64,000 bases of DNA, taken from contig CM055320.2 of the NCBI GenBank assembly GCA_029255685.2, positions 49,044,910 through 49,108,909 of the forward strand, read 5' to 3'. This stretch comes from Silene conica (lineage: Eukaryota > Streptophyta > Magnoliopsida > Caryophyllales > Caryophyllaceae). The position numbers and the translations under genes were made by a program. Under the pieces are notes generated by a model. It made no database searches, had not been told where the DNA came from, and saw only the letters and a list, made by a program, of their open reading frames with translations. Shown here one piece after another: positions 55,260-64,000 of this stretch (the first letter of the stretch is position 1; each line of letters begins with the position of its first letter).

Positions 55260-58023
55260 TGTAAAACCCCTCGCGAAAGTGGAAATTTAAAACATACAAA
55301 GTACTAAAAATGCAGCGGAATTAAAACTTTTTAAACATAAACAACATGCGAGAAGAATTAAACTGAAACGGAAACTGAGAACTGATATAAACAAAATAGA
55401 TAAGTAACAGTTCTAAGTACTCGGAACCAAAATATAAATACAAGGCCTGGGATGGAACATCCCTACAGGCACCAAAAGATAACAGTATCAAAAACTAAGA
55501 GTCTAGTTAATCGATAAATGGGTAAGTCATATGATGAAAGGATCATCACTCGCTAGCTCTCAAGTGAACCCCGATCCAACCTGCATGTACCTACATACAT
55601 AGAAACATGTACGCCACAATCAGTGGGGAGTGACTAGAGTTCTCCTAGCCACCTTTTGTAATGACACGTAACAAGTAAAGCAATACAGAATACTCCAACA
55701 TATATCAACATGTGAAGTATAACAACATCTCAATACCTGATCATCAACTATCATGCAAACTCTAATGCACGGCTCTCAACCAACTTCATTAACCGTTTGG
55801 AAGGAGAGCCGGTTTCCCTACTGGTTACCCAGTCGGGGGGTCTTTCAATCCATCTATATATGAAACCGATCATAGAGTCATCCAATGCCTTGGATGATCA
55901 AACTATAACTCAACAATGAAATCATCAATTTCCTCATGCATATCCGACATTGTACCAAACCCTAAGCAAGCAGATATAACACAAACACTAGCAATGGGTC
56001 CAGAGGTGAACTTAACACATATCCCACTACCAAACAATGTAGGGTCCAGAGGTGAGCTTAACACATATCCCAACATGCAATTAAAGTAAAGGGTCCAGAG
56101 GTGAACTTAACACATATCCCTATACATACAATTCAAAAGAAGGGTCCAGAGGTGAGCTTAACACATATCCCTAATCACAATTCAGTAATGGGTCCAGAGG
56201 TGAGCTTAACACATATCCCACTACAAACAAATGTCGGGCCCAGAGGTGAGCTTAACACATATCCCAATACACAGCTATCGCACACTGGGTCCAGAGGTGA
56301 GCTTAACACATATCCCAGTATACAATAACCGATCACATGTCAGGTCTAGAGGTGAGCTTAACACATATCCTGACACGCCACAAGCAAAACACGTAACGGG
56401 TCCAGAGGTGAGCTTAACACATATCCCGTCACGCAACATACAAAACATATAATGGGTCCAGAGGTGAGCTTAACACATATCCCATCACGCGACATCCAAC
56501 TTAACCATTAACATCCAGAGATAGAAACTAACCTATAGTTCTCACTTCTTAAACCACTAAACAACACTTAATTGATCCCGGGAACTAAGACGAGGGAGAG
56601 TCGGTTTCCCTTTCGGTTACCCGACCGGGGGGTCTCTATCCTGACTCCATTCCCGAACCCAATATAGTGCCGCCCGTCCTCCAGGGACTTCAAATGCATA
56701 TGAAAGATACAAGGAACGAGTTTCAATCAAAACTGATCAACCGATTAAAAGTTATGAACGATTTACAAAATGAAAACAAGCTACAGGGGTCCCCAGCCGG
56801 TCGGCAGGCAGCCGGTCGGCCGGCTGGTGATCCCATCCCAGCTTTCCTCTTCTTTTAAAAACAAAACACAAAGGACTCCCAGCCGGTCGGCAGGCAGCCG
56901 GTCGGCCGGCTGGGAACCCAATATAGGTTCTAAAAATTTCGCAAACACATCACAATGTACTCCCAGCCGGCTGGCAGGCGGTAGGTCCGCCGGCTGGGAG
57001 CCTTATTCCTACGAAGGTCAAGTCTCGCAAAAACAACCAAAAGCCTTCCCAGCCGGTCGACCGGCTCAGAGAGCCTGATGCGAAAAATCGCATTTCCTGA
57101 AACTTACAAATCCTACCAAAATCGATTCAACACTTCGATGATTACTAACAACAATTAAACCCCAGCCTCTTATACATACATATGAACCACAAACAAGTCT
57201 AAATTTCACCAACAACCATATTTTAAGATCACAACTAGTATTTGTCTTAACTTTGTGAAAACTGAAAATAAGCATATGAACATGTGAAACATCAACAAGG
57301 CATGAATTCATCACATAAGAACATTCCTAAGCATGTTTCTAAGTCCATTAATCATCAATCCTTAAACAAAATCAGAAATAACAACATGAACACAACAAAA
57401 CTTGTTATTTTAACAAAAAGGCCGAGTTTCTCATTATCGTCACCTCAAATGCAATCGGGCTCAAAGATCTTACTCTAAGATGAAGCTATCCACTTCCGGG
57501 TCGTCCAAGCCCACGCCTACAAGCACGAAAAATGAGATTATGGCTGAAAAACGGAATTTAGGTAAAACAGCCCAAATTTCGAAGTAGAGAAAATGAAAAA
57601 CGAAAGTGATAGATGGCTTGCAAATTCGATGAGGATTCCGAAAATGTTATTATGACCTTAATTCGGTAGACGGATGATGGAGAAAATTGGAGAAGAAGGA
57701 GAGTTTTTTATGGAGGTTTATGAAAATGGTGTTTTACTGTTTATTTGTTTTGAAGGGTTGAAGATGTCGACATAAGGGTCTTAAAGGATTTAAGGAATTG
57801 TCCTTTCCGTTTAAAGTGAAACGGGTTAGGATACTTGAACGGGTTTTTAAGTTGTGAACTTAACTTTACCAAGTTTGTATTCGTCTTAAGGACGTAAGGT
57901 TCTTAAGACGGATCCTACGAATTATTTTAAAATAACTTAACATTAAATATTAAAATATTATTTTATCCCGTAAAAATAATTAAAACCTTTGAAATATAAT
58001 TGACGAAAATGCGGGATGTTACA
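55260..58023 (-). repeat. R5 5' LTR
   Basis: 2764 bp, about 100 bp shorter than the 3' LTR, mainly because the stem-loop array (55993-56490) has fewer units. Bulged hairpin 55445-55470, motif A 55801-55842, motif B 56594-56635. Confidence 0.87.
55993..56490 (-). ncRNA. Array of covarying stem-loops (R5 5' LTR)
   Basis: About ten units. The unit near 56284-56323 reads ACTGGG/CCCAGT, whereas the 3' LTR copy has a C to G change in that stem. Loss of two units relative to the 3' LTR shows that the array contracts or expands by whole units. Confidence 0.65.
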
Positions 58024-58157
58024 TATTTCGTATTATGTTTTATGTAGTTTAATCAAGTTACTATTTAAAAAAAAACTACAAGTTACTAAAAAAAATTAAA
58101 ATATCCGAACATAAGAAAATTCGCGACGAACAGAAGAAAATTCGAAAAGTGAAAAAT
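58024..58157. other. Spacer between R5 and PMD gene
   Basis: It begins with the TATTT duplication of R5, then the TTATGTTTTATGTAGTTTA repeat and A-rich sequence. Probably the 3' untranslated region of the PMD gene. Confidence 0.5.
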
Positions 58158-59448
58158 CTAAAATACATCATCATCATCATCTGAACTACCGTAGACACCA
58201 TCACGTCTACGCTGAATGTGATCACTCACAGTTTGCCGGGGGCCTTTGTTCTTCTCAATGCGGTTCCTAGTAGTCTCCAACATTGGTTTGACGGTCTTCA
58301 CCAATTTCCGGAAGTAGGCTAATTGTTCCTTATCATCCTCTATCTTCTCGGAATCGACGAGCTGAGCCAGGAAAGCATGTGCACTCTGCAATTTCACAAA
58401 ATGCAGTCAGAATATGTAAACAATATTTAGAATGAAGTAAGAAATTTGAACAATTTTTACCTCAAGAGTGAAAGGGGCATCGTTACGTGGACCGGGAGCA
58501 TCACTGTTGTAAGCATCAATGATGAACGGGTGAGAAACGAGATTATACCATCCGTTGTACTCTGTAGTCATCTCACCCACGAAAGTAGCTGGTGACGACT
58601 TACGAGAAAGGTGAATAACGTGATCGTCCCAACAATCCCATATACTATAGCCGAACTTCCCTACAGTAACATCGTAGTCTCGTCCCGAAGCAGGACGGTA
58701 CGCATCCGTCTGCATAATAGGATTAGGTACCAATTGCACATACCCAAACTGGCGTAGACACCGATCGGGCAAGTACAGCTCTACTATGTCCATGAACTGA
58801 ATGCAACCGGAGAATAGAGTACGAGGATAACACACATCCTGACGCGGCCCAAAAGGCTCCCACCTAACTAAAGCATGACTAAGACCATCTAAAATCCTAC
58901 GATACTCCATCAACTTCTCCGTAGTTTGGGGGAAAGAACCAACATGTCTCCAACAACAGGCTCGAGACTGGGTAGCGTCAATGTCCAATGGTGGATCTGG
59001 TCTAAACATAGGGAAGTACTCACAGATCCATGACTGTAGCAAAATCAAGCAACCACCAATAGTCTTCACACCAGAACGTGAAGCTATACCCAACTGCCGG
59101 TACGTAAAGGCTAGCGTACCGACTCCCCATGCAAAATCACGTACAACATGAGGATCACGCACTAACGGTAACAGCTGCGGACGTAACCTATCGCCTGATT
59201 TGTCGACGAAAAGTGTGGACGCCAAGACCACAGTGAAGAACCCCTGAGCGGCAGCAAAGTCACAACACCTCACCATCTCCAAAGTCGAGTCCAACAATAT
59301 ACCCCCACTCTTGTAAATAGGGACCGTCTTCTTAAGAGGATCCAAGGGCTCCCTCAGCCTCTCTACTGGCCTCCCAAAGAAGGCGCAAGCATGCAAAATA
59401 GGATCCGCCAACGTCTCATCATCACTATTAACCCGACAACTTTCACCA
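58158..59448 (-). pseudogene. Plant mobile domain (PMD/MAIN-like) gene, 5'-truncated
   Basis: Two exons on the minus strand: 59448-58461 and 58385-58158, joined by a 75-bp intron (GTAAAAATTG...GAAATTGCAG) that keeps frame. Exon 1 has the PMD hallmark region: GTLAFTYRQLGIASRSGVKT, then GGCLILLQSWICEYFPMFRP, then RWEPFGPRQD and a QFMDIVELYLPDRCLRQFG block. Exon 2 is charged and ends GSSDDDDDVF. PMD proteins (MAIN/MAIL1 family) act in the nucleus in transposon silencing, and PMD genes are also carried by MULEs and gypsy elements. The 5' end is removed by the R6 LTR at 59449. It lies convergent with the MULE transposase/OTU gene and is probably MULE cargo. Confidence 0.8.
59444..59448. repeat. 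Presumed target site duplication of R6 (CACCA)
   Basis: The five bases before the TG of R6. The other copy would lie beyond the window, so the call is by position only. Confidence 0.35.
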
Positions 59449-59844
59449 TGTAACACCCCCATTTATTTAAGGGCCTGTACTAGGACTCCCTAGATAAATA
59501 AGGATGTTACCATCTCGGTTTCCCGAGGCAGTAGATACAAAGGAAGATAAACAGAACTTTAAATTGATAAGTTATCTCAAAGAACAAGTTTGTACAACTC
59601 AATTAAAACAACTGTCTAGATAAAACAAAAGTACAACTCATAAGTAACTACTATGGTGATCTAGACTCTAGGCAGGTCCGGATCCAAGCTTCTCTCTTCC
59701 CCTAGCTCCCATAGCCTCAACACCTGTCAATCTGCTCCCCAATAATTGGTTCATCACAGGTGATCACGAATACACAGGGTCAACCACGAGGTTGAGTAGA
59801 GAAAAACTGTAAACAAACCACATTACTATAAATAGAAAGTCGAA

Positions 59845-60025
59845 CTTCTCCACTCCGAATCACAAGACCCATAATTCTCCACACCAATCACAGACCCTTT
59901 ATCTCCGCACCAATCACAAGACCCTTTATCTCCGCACCAATCACAGACCCTTTTTCTCCGCACCAATCACAGACCCTTTATCTCCGCACTAATCATAGAC
60001 CCTTTATCTCCGCACCAACCACAGA
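59845..60025. repeat. Minisatellite in R6 LTR
   Basis: About six units of TCTCCGCACCAATCACAGAC followed by CCTTTA, 29-31 bp. It occupies the same LTR position as the R1/R2 minisatellite and shares the CTCCGCACC start, but the rest of the unit differs. Confidence 0.82.
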
Positions 60026-60437
60026 ATGATATGAACAGCACAATATAACAATCACATGATATTATGTAACAAACGTGCCTTAATATCAAATAAGAACAGA
60101 TTACACATCAATATTTATCAGTATTTCCCCTACCTCGAATAGCAGAAGCGCGGACAAATTCCAAAGCTTGCTAGAAATGTTCCACGCGATTCCCGCTACC
60201 TAAGCATATATTACGTAACAATTAATAATCTTCCCAAAACCCCAATATCACAAGGTACACTTACTATATATAGCAACCTTCTAAAAGTGAAAGGTTTCCC
60301 AAAATAGAAACTTTCCCAAAATAGTAATTTCCTTAAAAGGAAATTTCCCGACTCGAAAGAATGACCTTCAGCTAAAACCAATTAATACCCACTTATTATA
60401 AACTACTACAAATACCATACTAATAATAGTAAGTTAC

Positions 60438-60438
<1 letters not shown>

Positions 60439-60474
<36 letters not shown>
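60439..60474. repeat. (AAT)n microsatellite
   Basis: Same LTR position as the AAT runs in R1, so this microsatellite is an old feature of the family. Confidence 0.9.
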
Positions 60475-60478
<4 letters not shown>

Positions 60479-61500
60479 TAATAATATTTGTAGTAAAAAC
60501 CACAAAACACCGCCATGAATTCCTGGAACCTACGAACACGCGAAAAACAAAACCAAACACCCACAGTCACGTACACCACCGCCCGGCAACCACCACCCGC
60601 GACTCCTTCACCACCGACACCCCGCAACCCCTACGACGGCTGTTCGGTCGACACCCAACCGCAACTGACCGCCTGGACAGAGTTCATGCCGGCAGTCACC
60701 ACTCATGACACTCACCCTAGCCTGCCCCCACCACCGACGCCCCGAGGTGGGTCGCCTCTAGACGGCGTGTCAAACCACGGCCCTACTCAGACCTGGTTCG
60801 TTACCCGACGTCACAGCCACGGCTAACCTTTACACTCGTAACCACCACACGCAAACCAGGCGTTAGCCTCCACTACCGCCACCATAACTGACACCTACAA
60901 CCACCACTCGTGTTCCGACCATCATCAAACCCGACCCAAACGAAGCTTTATCCAGACAGACGCGTAACAAGGGTAAAACGGAAATAAAACACGACACTCA
61001 CCTTAAGTTTGCCGGAAACCGATTCAAAAGCTCCCTGAAAACACCCTCGCTACCGCACTCTCGCTCTCGTGTGACTGCTGACGTTGCTAGTGTCTAGCGG
61101 AGGCAGCCGCTGTGAAGGAAGTAGGGTTTAGGATAGGGAAAACGATTTAGGGTTTAGGATAGGAAAATAGGTGTTATGGTAGGGTTTGTACGTATGGGGC
61201 GTGGGTTTGTATGGGTAGGTGCCAACCGTGTCTGTTGGACATACAGTATACAAATCATCCCGACTTAAAGTCTGATATAACACGTAAACTTATAACAAGC
61301 TTATTCAACATGTACACATAATGATTAATACGGCTATGATTATAACATTAAACTCCGCGTTACCTTAATAATAAAGTAGTCTCGAGTCAAAACCCGAGTT
61401 TCAGAAATGCTAGCTATTACATATAACGTAAACACGATATACTTAATTAATACTCACACTCGTCACGCCACTAAGAGCGTATAAAATACGGAGTATTACA

Positions 61501-61831
61501 GTCTTCCCCTCTTAAAAAATGAACTTCGTCCCGAAGTTCGCCACCCCATAAGATAACGAAACATATAACAAGCTCAAGACAATCCCAAGAAGTACCTATA
61601 TCGGCTTTAATACTCGATATTTAAGTATATGTATATATATATATATACTTATTATACTCAACCCGACGTTACACCAATAATATATAAAATATAAAACACG
61701 CATTCGATAAATTAATTATCAAATATAAACGTTCAAATACTATCGCCTGTCAAAATAATTATTAACTTTTATAATAAAATCACGAGGTATTACAGTCCTT
61801 CCCCCTTAAAATGAACTTCGTCCCGAAGTTC
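61501..61831 (-). promoter_or_regulatory. R6 purine-tract modules (two)
   Basis: Two copies of hairpin GAACTTCG-GGA-CGAAGTTC plus purine tract, at 61501-61539 and 61795-61831, each abutting TGTAATAC on the element strand. The first borders the called LTR. Confidence 0.65.
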
Positions 61832-62715
61832 ACCGTCCCGCGGTTATCAAGCTGGTTACTAGGCATGTAACAATTACAAAACAAGACACGACATAACATC
61901 AACCACCAATAAAATGCATAGCAGAAGTAACAGGGTCATCAAATATATTCAAACCATCACGATATACAAAATAGCCATGTCATTGAACTAAACATATCAT
62001 AATTCGTTAAGACTTCACAATCCCATCCTCCTTAAAACATGGTTACGTCTCCGTAACCTTATTATAATAAATCACATCTCATTACTCCGTTTCACTCATT
62101 ACTCCATCTCATAAAAAGAAAACTTATTACAAGTAACCACATATCATAATCTCATCGTCGAGCCTAAGACCAAAGACAAGGGGTGAGTGAACTGGCGGAA
62201 TAAGACCGCAAATCAATACTTCCATTTCAATACCAATTCAAACTCCAAATATAAATCAATAACCAAGGTCACACTGGACCGTAAACACAATATGGCACAA
62301 CGGCCTAATAACTCATATCTCAATACCCCTTAACCAGTTCCCATCTCAATTTCAATATCGATATTGTCAAAGGTTCGACGAACCATGCTCAACACTTAGA
62401 GTACGAACTTTAAGTTACTCACCCACAAGTTAAGGTCACAGAGGACGAAAATAAGGAAAAGAATGTAATACTAATTATCCGCAATCAACATATCAATCCC
62501 CAGTACCCTTATACTCCAATTCGGTCGTAAACCAGCAATAGAATAATTCTCTAAATAAAAAGACCATCAATGTCTCGTAACATATGAACACTACGATATA
62601 TACAATAAAATTCACAATACCAATTTCTCAATAATTATCAACATATAAATAGTCATCAAAACATGTCAGCTTGAATAATTATTGAAGTGCATAGGATCGC
62701 TAACTCAATTAGCCC

Positions 62716-62747
<32 letters not shown>

Positions 62748-62756
62748 GTATATATG

Positions 62757-62798
<42 letters not shown>

Positions 62799-64000
62799 TC
62801 CCCGAATAGAAAAAGAATGATAGATTGGTAGAACTAAGTTACGCAGCCAAAACAGAATCACAGCAGCTAACAAACATATATCCTTGAAATTTTACACAAC
62901 TTAACATATTCACCCTAATGTAGGCCATCAGCAACTCCTAGTTCATAATTGACAATTAAAACCTTCCATGCTTATAATCATATTATCGAAGCAAAGTCAT
63001 ATCTAACAATCATGTCTTGGAAAAGCATAAGGTAAACTTAATTAACATTCCTATATCAATCATAGGCTACAAGACCGCTTAACATTCCTAGATATCAAAC
63101 AGTTAAAATCACTCAATTGTAATTCCCATCTACTCACATTACATCATTTATCCTGAAACCATTCATATATATATGTCTTATAAAATAAAAGGTTTATATA
63201 ATGCGCATCAATCAACATTCGGGCAGAATTCCGTCAACACTTAGCTACAGAATTGTCATGTTGCAAGCAATCATTCTAATTATCAAACATCAAGCACAAT
63301 CATCATAATTCTCAAACATCAAGCTTAAACATGGTTTTTTTTTTCACGTTGAAAACATTTGAAACGTTTGAAACATTGAAGCGGTAATCTGTGATCATTT
63401 ATAAATACGAATAAAAAAAAAACAACCTACAGATCGAAACAAGGCTACACGGGGACATTCTGACTCTTTTTTACCAAGACGTTGTTCTTGACGCTCATGA
63501 ATCATGAGAGTTTTTAACGATAAAAGTAAACGGATTCACAAGACTAGTAATTCATATTTCATATGTCAACCAATTAATAATTCCAATACATCGTGATCAT
63601 ATTTTATACATATCATTATGCATCTCACTTTATGGCATTTCAGTATGCATGAAAAGTTATAAAGATTGTTATCGCAGAGACTAGGCAAGCATATATCATC
63701 AATATACGAAAGAACATCAACAAGATTCACATTGTTCAAATAGTCACAATTACGTATAACAAACACATTGTTACATGACTTTTACTCATGTCATCGTGCT
63801 AATAAGCTTACTAGTTAAATTTCATTCGGTAAACATGGTATTAACATCACACACGAATATCACATCATTATTTTGAGGTCATATCACTAGAAAGTAGGAA
63901 CGTTGGTATAATTGAAACTATTTTATATAGAACAAGCATGATGACGTTATCATATAGTAAGGTTCATATTCATATCATAGGCCTACTACTCATGTTACTA
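61832..64000 (-). mobile_element. R6 interior, incomplete
   Basis: Non-coding interior similar in order to R2 21052-23400, including a TAGTAAGTAAC-type patch and a GGGGTGAGTGAACTGG block near 62180. No gene seen. Confidence 0.65.
62716..62800. repeat. (TA)n microsatellite with TG interruptions
   Basis: About 85 bp of alternating TA with occasional TGTA steps. It is likely length-polymorphic. Confidence 0.95.

Larger units (their letters stand above)
48876..58023 (-). mobile_element. R5: gypsy-type LTR element with gag but no recognisable pol
   Basis: 9.1-kb element, LTRs 48876-51736 and 55260-58023, TATTT duplications, primer site and purine tract. The LTR ends (TGTAAAACCCC...ATGTTACA) and sub-structures are those of R3 and R4, but sequence identity is much lower. 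A decayed gag lies near the 5' LTR. The remaining about 2.1 kb (51773-53859) shows no protease, RT or integrase motif, so it is a non-autonomous derivative likely dependent on a Tekay relative. Confidence 0.85.
59449..61500 (-). repeat. R6 3' LTR
   Basis: 2052 bp, ending GGAGTATTACA next to a purine tract and the hairpin GAACTTCG-GGA-CGAAGTTC (61521-61539). A second identical hairpin plus purines and TATTACA lies at 61791-61831, so the true LTR edge could be 61794 instead. It lacks the MITE. Confidence 0.7.
59449..64000 (-). mobile_element. R6: LARD-like LTR element, 3' LTR and part of interior
   Basis: The LTR end (TGTAACACCCCCATTTATTTAA) and interior are related to R1 and R2. The 3' LTR is 59449-61500; the interior continues to the window edge, and the 5' LTR is outside. 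No coding region is seen in 61501-64000. Confidence 0.8.

Noticed and set aside
60515..60826. 103-codon Pro/Thr-rich plus-strand frame in the R6 LTR
   Set aside because: Composition follows a CCACC-rich LTR tract that gives open frames on both strands; no domain.

Overview
The window is repeat-dominated nuclear DNA of a flowering plant, probably a eudicot (species not identifiable). It is AT-rich. LTR retrotransposons of three kinds carry initiator-Met tRNA primer sites and 5-bp target duplications. There is also a Stowaway-type MITE, a TRIM and a decayed Mutator-like element (MULE). No rRNA, tRNA or CRISPR was seen.

Layout. 1-681: partial copia-type LTR. 1932-2173 plus 32158-32390: the two halves of a small F-box-like host gene on the minus strand. 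They are separated by a four-layer nest: R1, a non-autonomous LTR element (2179-32152, TSD TTTTC), contains R2, a related non-autonomous element (7902-27544, TSD ACAAA). One LTR of R2 carries a MITE (8573-8830) and, just beside it, R3 (8837-19237, TSD ATACA), an apparently intact Tekay/Del-type Ty3-gypsy chromovirus with a 1478-codon gag-pol. The other R2 LTR keeps the MITE but lacks R3, so it is a paralogous empty site. R1 also contains an inverted block (4680-7666) that puts two LTRs head to head. 32568-33123: a 556-bp TRIM just upstream of the gene start.

From about 34071 a MULE begins: an N-terminal FAR1-like region, a MULE transposase core broken by stops and frameshifts, and a C-terminal OTU-like cysteine protease (47084-48025). 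A plant mobile domain (PMD) gene lies in convergent orientation (58158-59448). This locus is interrupted by R4 (35245-45835, a second Tekay copy with two nonsense codons in pol), by R5 (48876-58023, a related element with gag but no recognisable pol, TSD TATTT), and by R6 (59449 to the window end), which truncates the PMD gene.

The most unusual signal is in the long LTRs (about 2.8-3.0 kb) of R3, R4 and R5. Each carries an array of about ten stem-loops. The core is nearly invariant. The flanking stems differ from unit to unit, yet in most units the two flanks complement each other, and the short inner stem also covaries (GCC/GGC, GCG/CGC, GTG/CAC). The array sits between two copies of a motif with a GNRA-tetraloop hairpin, next to a cluster of GC-rich hairpins and a bulged hairpin that shows a compensatory base change. 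A TATA box and leader intron lie upstream in R3 and R4, so the array is probably in the transcribed leader. I know of no named RNA family that matches it.
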